NCBI RefSeq assembly: GCF_003946245.1
Contig: NZ_RHNN01000018.1
Location: forward strand, 1 to 64,000
From: Levilactobacillus cerevisiae
Lineage (GTDB): Bacteria > Bacillota > Bacilli > Lactobacillales > Lactobacillaceae
Direction of reading: 5' to 3'
DNA: 64,000 nt
Shown: in pieces, positions 35,610 to 43,791 of the stretch
Layout of the letters: each line of letters opens with the position of its first letter
Numbering within the stretch: position 1 is the stretch's first letter
Made by a program: the position numbers and the translations under genes
Notes under the pieces: generated by a model
What the model was told of the DNA's origin: nothing
Database searches by the model: none
Seen by the model: the letters and a program-made list of their open reading frames with translations, nothing else

Positions 35610-36629
35610 CTATTTACCGGCGATTCGCGAATCATTGGCGCCAAAGTACTGACGGCCTGGCAATGCCTGGTAGTTTAAGAGTTGACTGACCGTGACCAGC
35701 TTGTAGCCCTTGGCCTTTAAGCGTTTGATAATCGTCGGAACGGCAGCCACGGATTGTTTGTGGATGTCGTGCATCAGAATGATGTCGCCCCCACGGGTAT
35801 CCTTCATCACTTCATTAATATCTTTTTGCGTGTTCAGGTAAGCCCAATCCCGTGAGTCGACCGACCAACGGATGATGGGTTGCTGCACCTTGCGCCCTTC
35901 TGCGGCAGTGATGTTACCGTATGGCGGCCGCACGTACTGTGGCAGCGTGCCGGTCGCGTTGTAAATGGCGCGGTTGGTCCGCGTAATTTGGCTAAACGTG
36001 TTGGCGGTCCCGATGCTGTCAAAGTTGGGATGATTCCACGAGTGGTTGCCCAGTTCCTTGCCCCCAGCCAATACGGCGCGGGTAATCTTTGGGTAACGCG
36101 TCACGCTCTGGCCAACTTCAAAGAACGTCGCGTGCACGTGATTGTTCTTCAGCGTCTTCAGCAACCGCGGCGTCAGGGTTGGGTCCGGCCCGTCGTCAAA
36201 CGTCAGCGCCACCATCTTACTGGTCTTCACCTTGCTGGTCCGGTTGGCCTTAGGTAGGTAGCGATTCAGAATCTTGCCCTTCAAGTCACGATAGGGCACC
36301 GTAACGTGCGTTAATTTAAAACTGTTCTTCAACAGTGGCATCCGCAGGCCGTTCTTGGTCAGCGTGGCCTTCTTGGTCATGTGCGTTGGTAAAGCCACCT
36401 GATAAACGGCGGCGACTTTGGAACTCTTCGCCTTGGTCGTCTGCAGGATGGACTGACGCGCGGCCTCCCGAATCGCCCCGAGCCGGTACTGATTCTTGTT
36501 GGTCAGTTGTCCGTAAGTCACCGTCTTGTTCGTCGTCTTGGCTTGGGCGCTCAGTGGCCCTGCCCCTAGTAATAGGACGGTTGCTGCCGCTAAAATTCCG
36601 GTCACGAGTCCCCGTTGGTATGTACGCAT
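35610..36629 (-). CDS. Secreted polysaccharide (peptidoglycan) deacetylase
   Basis: The 339-residue protein has a signal peptide (about 1-30, ending SAQA-K), a linker region, and a NodB homology domain (about 140-330). Catalytic motifs: TFDDGPD, NHSWNHPNF (zinc histidines), RPPYG, SVDSRDW and MHDIH. It is probably a cell-surface N-acetylglucosamine deacetylase that modifies peptidoglycan against lysozyme (PgdA type). The start is the ATG at 36629 behind GGAGGGG; the open frame extends 49 codons further upstream without support. Confidence 0.88.
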   Translation of the reverse strand: MRTYQRGLVTGILAAATVLLLGAGPLSAQAKTTNKTVTYGQLTNKNQYRLGAIREAARQSILQTTKAKSSKVAAVYQVALPTHMTKKATLTKNGLRMPLLKNSFKLTHVTVPYRDLKGKILNRYLPKANRTSKVKTSKMVALTFDDGPDPTLTPRLLKTLKNNHVHATFFEVGQSVTRYPKITRAVLAGGKELGNHSWNHPNFDSIGTANTFSQITRTNRAIYNATGTLPQYVRPPYGNITAAEGRKVQQPIIRWSVDSRDWAYLNTQKDINEVMKDTRGGDIILMHDIHKQSVAAVPTIIKRLKAKGYKLVTVSQLLNYQALPGRQYFGANDSRIAGK

Positions 36630-36731
36630 AGAAATCCCCTCCAATTGCATTGTAAACTCCCCTGAGTCTACCCCCATGTTACCAGTTTTACCCCTAAAAA
36701 GAACCCTTTTTGCCCATGCATTTTTCTGTAT

Positions 36732-36762
36732 AAAAAAAGGCAACCGACCGTAGTCAGTTCCC
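36732..36762 (-). terminator. Terminator of the 128-residue gene
   Basis: On the minus strand an imperfect stem GGGAACTGAC / GTCGGTTGCC is followed by seven T. It begins directly at the stop codon of the gene ending at 36763. Confidence 0.7.
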
Positions 36763-37149
36763 TTAGTCCGTTTCACTGTCGGGCGGGTTAATCGCCTTGT
36801 GATTCTCCGTCAAAACTTCATTGGTATACTGTTCCAAATCAGCCAACGTGGTCGCCGCATCGCCGGTTTGGGCGTTCTGTTGGGCCGCCATATTCTCGGC
36901 AACCGCCCAGCGTGCCAACGTGTCGGTGATGGGCACGATGTCTTGGATAATCACCATGTCTGAGTCAGCTTCGTGTTGTTCTTGCAGCGCTTGAAAGCTA
37001 TCGATATCGGTAATCAACCGTAAAACTTTACCCGTTTCTCGTTCAGTGGATTCGAAAATCACAAAGTGGGCTACCTGATTGGCCGCCTGCATCCGTTCCC
37101 GAATCGCTTTTAATTGCTCATCATCTATTTCTAGTGCCAAAGTCTTCAC
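36763..37149 (-). CDS. Uncharacterised 128-residue protein
   Basis: A small acidic cytosolic protein without membrane segments. The N-terminal half (KTLALEIDDEQLKAIRERMQ...LRLITDIDSF) looks like an alpha/beta domain and the C-terminal half is helical. I do not recognise the family. It begins with GTG at 37149 with only a weak GTGGG site, so the start is uncertain. It has its own terminator. Confidence 0.6.
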   Translation of the reverse strand: MKTLALEIDDEQLKAIRERMQAANQVAHFVIFESTERETGKVLRLITDIDSFQALQEQHEADSDMVIIQDIVPITDTLARWAVAENMAAQQNAQTGDAATTLADLEQYTNEVLTENHKAINPPDSETD

Positions 37150-37246
37150 CCCACTGCGTCTATTTTAACAAAGATTGCGGCTGGCTACGTACTATTTCAG
37201 CAGGTTTTCGGAAATTTTAGTTTTTGGCAGCTAAAATTGGGACCCG

Positions 37247-37852
37247 TTATTGACAGATCGCCAACGACTGGTAATCGTAGCCGCCATTTTGCAAGAGGTC
37301 GACTGCCACCTGAGCCACTGTTTCACGTGAAACATTTCCAGCGGGTACGGGGGCGCCTTCCTTGATGATTTGTGGCGTCGTGCCCAGCTCGGCCGTCAGC
37401 GTGACCGGCCGTAAAATCGTATACGGGAACTCGGCTTCATCCACTAATTTGGCGGCATATCGCTGCTGGTTCAGGTATTCCTTCACGTTGTCGATGCCGG
37501 GATAGACCAGCTCGCCTGTCACTTCCTGGTCGACGCCCGCCGTACTGAGCATCACGAACCGTGTCAGCTGCAGGCGTTGGTGGTACTGCGCGTCGAACAA
37601 GGCCTCAAAGGCCAGGTCAACGTCCATGCCGCTCAGCGCTGAGAAAATGATAGGGCTGTCCTGTAACGGCGCCACGTAAGTCTCCTCGGTCGCTAAGTCG
37701 CCGCTAAATTCGGTCACCTGCGCTGCCAGGTCAGCTGGCAAGGTTTCTGTTGGGGTGTGCAAGACCCGCACCGTCGTCTCTGCATTACCTGCCAATTGCC
37801 GCGCCACCAGTTGACCCAGCGCCGTTGCGCCCACAATTAAATAAGTCGTCAT
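37247..37852 (-). CDS. NAD(P)-binding Rossmann protein (atypical SDR/NmrA type)
   Basis: The 201-residue protein starts with a Rossmann fold, MTTYLIVGATALGQLVARQL, a variant of the GATGxxG motif. It continues with FVMLSTAGVDQ (about 100) and YTILRPVTLT (about 145), as in the atypical SDR family of YwnB/NmrA-like proteins. It lacks an obvious catalytic Tyr-x3-Lys. The substrate is unknown. The coding sequence contains a perfect parS sequence at 37319-37334. A ribosome site AAGGAG precedes the start. Confidence 0.82.
   Translation of the reverse strand: MTTYLIVGATALGQLVARQLAGNAETTVRVLHTPTETLPADLAAQVTEFSGDLATEETYVAPLQDSPIIFSALSGMDVDLAFEALFDAQYHQRLQLTRFVMLSTAGVDQEVTGELVYPGIDNVKEYLNQQRYAAKLVDEAEFPYTILRPVTLTAELGTTPQIIKEGAPVPAGNVSRETVAQVAVDLLQNGGYDYQSLAICQ
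37319..37334. promoter_or_regulatory. parS site (perfect consensus)
   Basis: TGTTTCACGTGAAACA is a full 16-bp match to the Spo0J/ParB binding consensus TGTTNCACGTGAAACA. It lies inside the 3' part of a coding gene, as many bacterial parS sites do. It implies origin-proximal location. Confidence 0.85.
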
Positions 37853-38004
37853 CGTTTATCCGCTCCTTTTTTCCTTGCCTCCCAGTGTAGCAGAAAGTCG
37901 CGGCCGCTAACACCGGGCCAAGATATTTTTAACTTCAAAATTAATTCGGTATAATAGGAAATGTATTTGAATCCGGTTTCATTAATTATTAGGAGGGTCT
38001 TTGT

Positions 38005-38988
38005 ATGACACACAAACAAGTCACGATTGGTAAAACTGATGTGCAAACAACACCGTTAGGACTGGGAACCAATGCAGTCGGCGGGTATAACCTCTTCCCG
38101 AATTTGAAAGACGAAGATGGATTGAACTTGGTCAAGGCGGGCTTAAACAACGGCATCCAGCTGTTGGACACGGCCTACGTTTACGGCCTGGGGCACTCCG
38201 AAGAACTGGTCGGCCAAGCCATGCACGACTTTGACCGCCACAGCTTCACCCTTGCCACTAAGGGCGCGCAGGACTTCTCAAGCGGCGAACAGGTCATCAA
38301 CAATGACCCGAAATTTCTCACCGAACAAGTCGAAGCCAGCCTGAAACGGCTCAACACCGACTACCTCGACATTTACTACATTCATTTTCCAGACAAGCAA
38401 ACGCCTAAGGCCGAAGCGGTCGGCGCCCTGCAACGGCTGCGGGAACAAGGCAAGATTCGGGCAATCGGCCTGTCTAACTTCAGCTTAGACCAGGTCAAGG
38501 AGGCCAACGCGGACGGCTACGTCGACGTGGTGGAAGACGAATTTAGCCTGTTGCATCGCGACCACGAGGCCGACCTGATGCCATACCTGAAGGATCACCA
38601 GATTAGTTTCGTACCATACTTTCCACTGGCTTCTGGCCTGTTGACCGGGAAATACGACCAGAACGTGGCCTTCCCCGCCGATGACATTCGCAGCCAAATC
38701 AGTGACTTCCAGGAACCCCGCTACACGCAAGCACTGCAAGCTATCGAAGCCATCCGGCCAATCGCCAGCGCCCACAACGCCACGGTTGCGCAGACCGTTT
38801 TGGCTTGGTACATGCAGGATCCACTGATCAGCGTCGTCATCCCCGGTGCCAAGCGCGCCGCTCAGGTCGAGGCCAACGCGAAATCACTGGATGTGACCCT
38901 GAGCGCCGCCGAATACCAAACGATCGACACGGCCTTCGCTGGGTTCAAGGCAACAACCAGCGGCAAGTCCCTAGCCGACCCAGACTAA
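38005..38988 (+). CDS. Aldo/keto reductase
   Basis: The 327-residue TIM-barrel oxidoreductase is NADPH-dependent. The catalytic tetrad is visible: Asp and Tyr in LLDTAYVYGLG, Lys in LATKGAQD, and His in YYIHFPD. The cofactor-binding end is VIPGAKRAAQVEAN. The substrate is not predictable; general stress or aldehyde reduction is usual. It follows GGAGGG and a TATAAT box about 50 nt upstream, and is divergent from the Rossmann protein gene. Confidence 0.88.
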   Translation: MTHKQVTIGKTDVQTTPLGLGTNAVGGYNLFPNLKDEDGLNLVKAGLNNGIQLLDTAYVYGLGHSEELVGQAMHDFDRHSFTLATKGAQDFSSGEQVINNDPKFLTEQVEASLKRLNTDYLDIYYIHFPDKQTPKAEAVGALQRLREQGKIRAIGLSNFSLDQVKEANADGYVDVVEDEFSLLHRDHEADLMPYLKDHQISFVPYFPLASGLLTGKYDQNVAFPADDIRSQISDFQEPRYTQALQAIEAIRPIASAHNATVAQTVLAWYMQDPLISVVIPGAKRAAQVEANAKSLDVTLSAAEYQTIDTAFAGFKATTSGKSLADPD

Positions 38989-39016
38989 ACTCGGATTGCT
39001 GGTCTTTTCCGTTCCC

Positions 39017-39187
39017 GGCGGTGGGTTCAAGGTGCTCTGCTGTGGGGCACGGCTCCAGCCTGAACCCCGGTCTTTCGCCTCGCCTTAAAGCCCCGCAAAA
39101 ATCGCGAGGCTTCAAGGTCGTCCCATGCTCTAAGCTGCCAAAACCGCAGCTAAGACCATCGACACAGCTGAGCACCTTGACCCACCT
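39017..39187 (-). repeat. Structured intergenic repeat, family R2 (copy E, reverse)
   Basis: On the minus strand arms GGTGGGTCAAGGTGCTC / GAGCACCTTGAACCCACC enclose AGCTGTGTCGATGGTCTTAG, an internal GC-rich hairpin and CCCCACAGCAG. It aligns with copy D at 9237. The arm sequences differ but remain complementary. It begins 28 nt after the aldo/keto reductase stop. Confidence 0.75.
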
Positions 39188-39255
39188 CTGGTCACTCACC
39201 TTGTGATCTGAGTTTCGACTTTGTGTGGCTCGCATCAGACATAACAGCTCTCAGT

Positions 39256-39308
39256 GCTTCCAGGATGGTGAAAATGGGACCGGATCGCTGTGGGCGGACG
39301 TCTAGCCA
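39256..39308 (+). repeat. Truncated R1 repeat (copy F, left half only)
   Basis: GCTTCCAGGATGGTGAAAAT and CGCTGTGGGCGGACGTCTAGCC match the left half of copy B; no right arm follows. It lies next to R2 copy E. Confidence 0.6.
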
Positions 39309-39423
39309 TCACTATTTACGTCTAAGTCACTTTGGATTTTTGACCTGGCTTGAACCGCATTAACTTAACCTGGCCACCAACTTAGAATCCTTGGTACCCT
39401 AGACCACTAGCACCATGCTTCCC

Positions 39424-39460
39424 CAAAAGGACGCGAGAAAAATTTCTCGGGCCCTTTTTC
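39424..39460 (+). terminator. Terminator-like hairpin downstream of the repeats
   Basis: AAAAGG and CGAGAAA pair with TTTCTCG and CCTTTT and are followed by T. No intact gene precedes it directly, so it may end the aldo/keto reductase transcript after the repeats. Confidence 0.5.
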
Positions 39461-39488
39461 TTTGGCCAAATCCCGCCAGACCGGTTTA

Positions 39489-39616
39489 TTCGTGTTTTAC
39501 GAACTTGCTCGGTATAAAATTGTTCATAATTCGTGATTGCATTTCATTTAGCGAAATGGTAAGCTCTATAAGTATTGATTTTAGATAAAAACACGAACGA
39601 TAGTTAAAAACGTTCG
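39489..39616 (+). promoter_or_regulatory. Candidate PurR boxes upstream of the purine permease
   Basis: TTCGTGTTTTACGAAC (39489-39504) and CGAAC...GTTCG (39594-39598 and 39612-39616) resemble PurR boxes of Firmicutes (core CGAAC). The region also holds the hairpin CATTTC/GAAATG (39540-39558). No purine riboswitch core was seen. Confidence 0.4.
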
Positions 39617-39653
39617 GATTTTACATAAATTGGATTTGAAGGAGCAATTATTC

Positions 39654-40964
39654 ATGCAAAGAATCGCTGACTTTTTTCATTTTGAAGAACTGGGTACGAA
39701 CTACAAGAAGGAAACGCTGGCGGGGTTAACCACTTTCGTTTCCATGGCCTACATCCTCTTCGTGAACCCGCAAGTGCTGGGGGCTTCCGGCATCAGCCAA
39801 GGCGCCGTGTTCACTGCGACCGCCTTCGCCTCCGCCTTTGGGTGCATGTTGATGGGGATTCTCGCCAACTACCCCATCGCCATCTCCGCTAGCCTGGGGA
39901 TCAACGCCTTCTTCGCCTACTCCGTGGTTATCGGCATGAAGGTGCCGTGGGAAACGGCGCTGGCCGGGGTCTTTGTGGCCTCGATTCTCTTCATGATTTT
40001 AACAGCGTTCAAGCTGCGGGAAAAGGTGGTTGACGCCATCCCCCGTGATTTAAAAATGGCCATCAGTGCCGGAATCGGATTGTTCATTGCCTTTATCGGG
40101 TTGAGCCAGGGTGGCTTGATCATGGCTGACAAATCAACGGTCGTGACGTTGGGCTCCCTGCAAGTCGGTAGCACCTGGTTGACGATTTTCGGGCTGCTGG
40201 TGACGCTGATCTTAATGAGTGCCCGCATTCCCGGTGCCATCTTCATCGGGATGGTCGCCAACTCCATTTTAGGCTTGGCCACCGGCTTAATCGCCATGCC
40301 CAAGCAAATCGTCTCCGGCGTGCCGTCCATTAGCTCCACGTTCATGGTTGGGCTGACCCACGTCACGAGCATCAACTCCCTCCAACTAGTTGTGGTCGTT
40401 TTGACCTTCTTGTTGGTCACCTTCTTTGACACCACCGGGACGCTGGTTGGCCTGGCCGAACAAGCCGGCTTGGTGAAGAATAACAAGCTGCCACGGATTG
40501 GGAAAGCCTTGATGGCCGACTCCAGTACGATGGTGGTCGGTTCACTGCTGGGGACCTCACCCATGGGCGCCTTCGTGGAATCATCCGCTGGGATCGCCGT
40601 GGGGGGCCGCTCAGGGTTTACCGCCATTGTGACCGGGATCTTCTTCATTTTAGGGGCCTTCTTCTCCCCACTGCTGGCCGTCGTGACCAACCAAGTGACC
40701 GCGCCCGCTTTGATTATTGTGGGTGTGCTGATGGCCCAATCGCTGAAAAACATTCACTGGGAAAAATTTGAAGTCGCCGCCCCTGCCTTCCTAATCGTCT
40801 TGGGCATGCCACTGACCTACAGCATCTCAGACGGTATTGCCTTGGGCTTCATCACCTACCCGCTGACCATGATTGCGGCCAAGCGCGGCAAGGAAGTCGG
40901 CGCCATGATGTACGGTCTGGCCGTCGTCTTCGTCTTGTTCCTGTGGATTTTAAACGCAGGCTAG
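39654..40964 (+). CDS. NCS2-family purine permease (guanine/hypoxanthine type)
   Basis: The 436-residue permease has about 12-14 membrane segments and belongs to the AzgA-like branch (PbuG/PbuO). The helix 1-2 region ETLAGLTTFVSMAYILFVNP and the motif TTFFDTTGTLVGLAEQAG (about 262) are characteristic. It imports purine bases with protons. The start is the ATG at 39654 behind GGAG. PurR-box-like motifs upstream suggest purine repression. A terminator follows. Confidence 0.9.
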   Translation: MQRIADFFHFEELGTNYKKETLAGLTTFVSMAYILFVNPQVLGASGISQGAVFTATAFASAFGCMLMGILANYPIAISASLGINAFFAYSVVIGMKVPWETALAGVFVASILFMILTAFKLREKVVDAIPRDLKMAISAGIGLFIAFIGLSQGGLIMADKSTVVTLGSLQVGSTWLTIFGLLVTLILMSARIPGAIFIGMVANSILGLATGLIAMPKQIVSGVPSISSTFMVGLTHVTSINSLQLVVVVLTFLLVTFFDTTGTLVGLAEQAGLVKNNKLPRIGKALMADSSTMVVGSLLGTSPMGAFVESSAGIAVGGRSGFTAIVTGIFFILGAFFSPLLAVVTNQVTAPALIIVGVLMAQSLKNIHWEKFEVAAPAFLIVLGMPLTYSISDGIALGFITYPLTMIAAKRGKEVGAMMYGLAVVFVLFLWILNAG

Positions 40965-40992
40965 TCGTGCCTGATGACTTTGGATATAACGT

Positions 40993-41030
40993 TAAGAAGC
41001 TCGCCAGATTTTGTCTGGTGGGCTTCTTTT
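40993..41030 (+). terminator. Terminator of the purine permease gene
   Basis: AAGAAGC(T)C(G)CCAGA pairs with TCTGG(T)G(G)GCTTCTT and is followed by T6. It begins 29 nt after the stop. Confidence 0.85.
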
Positions 41031-41100
41031 TTGCACTCTAAAATTAAAAACCAATCAAAAAAACTCCCCCACAACCAAAACCACGTTGTGAGCAAGCCAT

Positions 41101-41550
41101 TTAAGCACGCCACCGCCGATAACCCCAGCGGGCCAAATTGCTCAAAACAATACCAATCGTGACGACTAACATGCTGATTCCCATCAGAGGGCCGGCAACG
41201 GGAAATCCGAGAATGTCGCCGAGCACCGAGACGATGCCACCAATGACAATCAGCGCCATCAGGACCGTCTTCGACCACGTCCAAACGGTCCGTTGGTTGG
41301 GGGCCGTTTCGTTTAGCAAGTAGAACCACCCTGCCATTTTGGTCGGTGAAACTGACTCACGCCGCCCCCAGAAGTGGTAATAGCTGTCGACGGCCAGGAG
41401 CGCGACCACGATAAGTAGGAATAAGACCCAATAGCCGGGTGGCAGCTGTCCCGTTGGCCCCATGAACATCAAGGCCGCCTCAATCACAATGATGAGAAAC
41501 AGGCCGGCCCCTAAAATTTGTTGCAGGTACTCGTGCATTTGTTTCGTCAT
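41101..41550 (-). CDS. Four-helix membrane protein of an unnamed paralogous family (copy 1)
   Basis: The 149-residue protein has four predicted membrane helices in two hairpins. Between them lies a conserved cytosolic or external loop, GWFYLLNETAPNQRTVWTWSK (the parts W-F-Y-L-L-N-E and TWSK recur). The same pattern is found in the products of 43313-43789 and 43792-44277. The start at 41550 follows GGGGAGAAACGATAA, a leader almost identical to that of the third copy. The function is unknown. Confidence 0.75.
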   Translation of the reverse strand: MTKQMHEYLQQILGAGLFLIIVIEAALMFMGPTGQLPPGYWVLFLLIVVALLAVDSYYHFWGRRESVSPTKMAGWFYLLNETAPNQRTVWTWSKTVLMALIVIGGIVSVLGDILGFPVAGPLMGISMLVVTIGIVLSNLARWGYRRWRA

Positions 41551-41620
41551 TTATCGTTTCTCCCCGTTGATGCGCGACTCCGAACGCGCGCCATCCCTTT
41601 CAGTCTAGCAAAAATAGCCG

Positions 41621-42241
41621 TCACTGACCAGACTGATTCTGCGCCAGCCACGCCCGATACGCCGCTGGTTGAAGGACCGCGCCCATGATCATCGCCGTCA
41701 AATCAGCCAGGGCCTGGGGCGTGTCCGGATAGAGACCTGACCGCACACCGGCCGCATAGTGATAGACCGGTCGCGCTAGAAAGTAGCGGATGAAATTAAG
41801 ATCGACGGCGCGCAACAACTGTTGTGCCACACCGACCTGCAGGAGCCGCTGAATCCGTTGATTGGCCACATCGTCTTGTTTCAACTGTAGCTGATGCTTC
41901 AACGCCACGTCATCTAACAGTACCTGAATGGCCGTCACCGTCTCCGGAAAGTCGCGGGAAAACTCATATAACGCCGTCACACTGGCCTGTAGCTGCGTCA
42001 CCAGCGGTGCTTGGGCATCCAGCGCAGCGGCCACTGCCACACTCTGCTGGTGAACGGTCGTTTGGTAAACGGCTTCCAGCAGACTCTGCTTATTGGCAAA
42101 ATAAATGTAAACGTTGGACTGCGGGATCCCCGCTAATTTGGCCACCTTAGTCGTGGAGAAACTGGCCAGTCCCCCAGTCGCCAACACGGTCACCGCGGCC
42201 GTAATCAGGCGATCGTATTTTTCTTCATCCTTGAGTTTCAT
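41621..42241 (-). CDS. TetR-family repressor
   Basis: The 206-residue regulator has the N-terminal HTH TTKVAKLAGIPQSNVYIYFANKQSLLEAVY (about 25-55) and a helical ligand-binding C-terminal half. The start is the ATG at 42241 behind AGGAG; a longer frame lacks a site. It is divergent from an NmrA-like oxidoreductase gene, and an operator pair lies across the shared promoter. It probably represses that neighbour. Confidence 0.88.
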   Translation of the reverse strand: MKLKDEEKYDRLITAAVTVLATGGLASFSTTKVAKLAGIPQSNVYIYFANKQSLLEAVYQTTVHQQSVAVAAALDAQAPLVTQLQASVTALYEFSRDFPETVTAIQVLLDDVALKHQLQLKQDDVANQRIQRLLQVGVAQQLLRAVDLNFIRYFLARPVYHYAAGVRSGLYPDTPQALADLTAMIMGAVLQPAAYRAWLAQNQSGQ

Positions 42242-42282
42242 GCGTCCTGACTCCTTTTTTTGCGTTTTCTTTAGTTTACCAG

Positions 42283-42343
42283 TTGACAAAGTATAAGTCT
42301 ATCTCTTATAATGGCCTCAAGTTAAAAGATAGTTCTATACTTT
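42283..42343 (+). promoter_or_regulatory. Consensus promoter with paired TetR-type operators
   Basis: TTGACA (42283-42288) and TATAAT (42307-42312) are 18 nt apart. AAAGTATAAGTCTATCT (42288-42304) and its near reverse complement AGATAGTTCTATACTTT (42327-42343) flank the -10. The symmetry fits binding by the divergently encoded TetR protein. Confidence 0.7.
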
Positions 42344-42361
42344 ATGAAAGAAGTCCTTCCC

Positions 42362-43249
42362 ATGAGAATTACATTAACCGGTTCCCTCGGTCACATCAGT
42401 CAGCCCCTCGCCCAAGCCCTCATCGCCGCCGGTCACAGCGTCACCATCATCAGCCACAATCCCGACCGTGCCGCGGCAATCACCGCGCTTGGCGCAACCC
42501 CGGCCATTGGCAGCATTCAGGACGAAACCTTTTTGACCCAGGCCTTCACTGGTGCCGATGCCGTCTACTTGATGATCACGGCGGGCCAAGACAATAGCGA
42601 TATTTTTGAAGCCGGCCGCCGACAGGCCCACATCTATGCTAACGCGGTCAAAGCTGCGGGCGTGAAGCAGGTGGTCAACCTCAGTAGTGTCGGGGCCAAC
42701 CTCGGTCCAGAAGTTGGGGCCCTGCACATTTACAACATCATCGAAGGCGTCCTGACGCAAGAACTGCCCGGGGTCAACCTGACTTTCCTGCGGCCAACGG
42801 GGATGTTCTACAACCTGTTGAGCAATATTCCGAGTATCAAACGCGACCACACCATTTACACCAACAGTAGTTTGACCAAAAAGAATTCCTGGATTGCGCC
42901 CGCGGACATCGTGCCGGTAGCTGTGAACGCCCTGACGGCGCCTACCCCCGGCGTTACCAGCCAGTATGTGGCTAGCGATGAACAAAGCTACACGGAAGTC
43001 GCTGCCATTTTGGCTGAAGCCCTGCACCTGCCGGATCTGAAGGTCGTGCAGATCAGTGATGACATGCTGCTCAAGAACCTGTTGGCTGCCAACATGCCAG
43101 AGTCCTTCACCCGGGGGTACGTGAAGATGACCGCTTACGAGCGCGACCACGACTTCTACGCGGACTACCGGGCGCACCAGCCAATCCTCGGACCAACCAA
43201 GCTGACCGACTATGCGGCCGGAGACTTTCTCACCGCTTATCAGAACTAG
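42362..43249 (+). CDS. NmrA-family NAD(P)-binding oxidoreductase
   Basis: The 295-residue protein has an N-terminal Rossmann domain with MRITLTGSLGHISQPLAQAL. It continues with the NmrA/SDR-a5 pattern VVNLSSVGANLG (about 107) and LTFLRPTGMFYNLL (about 145). Such proteins act as quinone or azo reductase-like enzymes or redox sensors. The start at 42362 has a weak AAAGAAG site; an in-frame ATG at 42344 lies only 32 nt after the -10 and cannot be excluded. It is controlled with the divergent TetR gene and followed by a terminator. Confidence 0.85.
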   Translation: MRITLTGSLGHISQPLAQALIAAGHSVTIISHNPDRAAAITALGATPAIGSIQDETFLTQAFTGADAVYLMITAGQDNSDIFEAGRRQAHIYANAVKAAGVKQVVNLSSVGANLGPEVGALHIYNIIEGVLTQELPGVNLTFLRPTGMFYNLLSNIPSIKRDHTIYTNSSLTKKNSWIAPADIVPVAVNALTAPTPGVTSQYVASDEQSYTEVAAILAEALHLPDLKVVQISDDMLLKNLLAANMPESFTRGYVKMTAYERDHDFYADYRAHQPILGPTKLTDYAAGDFLTAYQN

Positions 43250-43250
43250 T

Positions 43251-43290
43251 AAAAAATGCTGTCACGCCTAGATTGGCGGACAGCATTTTT
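43251..43290 (+). terminator. Terminator of the NmrA-like gene
   Basis: AAAAATGCTGTC and GC pair with GC and ACAGCATTTTT; T-runs occur on both strands, so it may also serve the convergent membrane-protein pair. Confidence 0.8.
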
Positions 43291-43312
43291 GCATTTGTAA
43301 GTATGGTAATTC

Positions 43313-43789
43313 CTAAACTTTTTTCACCGCGTGCCGCTTCCGGCTGAACGCCCACCGTAGCACATTCACGCTCACGATGCCCAACGCGACCACGATGCTG
43401 TCCAGGCCCAAGAACAAGTCGGTGGCGGGCGGCAGGACTAGCAAATCATCACTAATCGCGACTGACGTCATCAGAAGGCCCAACCCCACGACGACCCCTT
43501 TGGACCAGGTCCACCAGTTACGTTCCAGGTTGGCATCGTGCTCGTTGAGTAGGTACAGCCAGCCAGTCGTGTGCGCGGCCGTTACTGAATGGGAGCTTCC
43601 CCAGAACAGGTGCCACCCACTGACAACGCAGATGCCGATGATGGCCAGACCCAAAACGCTCACCAGCAGTATCCGCCAGGCCCAAAGGTCTTCCCACGCC
43701 AACATGGTCATCGCAATTTGCAGCAGTAACATAAGTAAAATAATATCCCCGAAAAATTGTTGCCAGTAGTCCCTGACTTGTTTTGTCAC
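43313..43789 (-). CDS. Four-helix membrane protein of an unnamed paralogous family (copy 2)
   Basis: The 158-residue protein has four membrane helices and the family loop WLYLLNEHDANLERNWWTWSK (conserved WLYLLNE and TWSK). It starts with GTG at 43789 behind GGGGAGAG, 2 nt after the stop of copy 3, so the two are translationally coupled. The C-terminus is basic (SRKRHAVKK), suggesting it faces the cytosol. The function is unknown. Confidence 0.75.
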   Translation of the reverse strand: MTKQVRDYWQQFFGDIILLMLLLQIAMTMLAWEDLWAWRILLVSVLGLAIIGICVVSGWHLFWGSSHSVTAAHTTGWLYLLNEHDANLERNWWTWSKGVVVGLGLLMTSVAISDDLLVLPPATDLFLGLDSIVVALGIVSVNVLRWAFSRKRHAVKKV

Positions 43790-43791
43790 AC

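Noticed and set aside
39480-39653. Purine riboswitch upstream of the NCS2 permease
   Set aside because: No conserved purine aptamer core or terminator/antiterminator pair is visible.
39917-40753. 278-codon open frame opposite the purine permease
   Set aside because: Antisense shadow; its composition is a mirror of transmembrane codons and it lacks a ribosome site.
42374-43177. 267-codon open frame opposite the NmrA-like gene
   Set aside because: Antisense shadow in a GC-rich gene; the plus strand has the Rossmann motifs, promoter and terminator.
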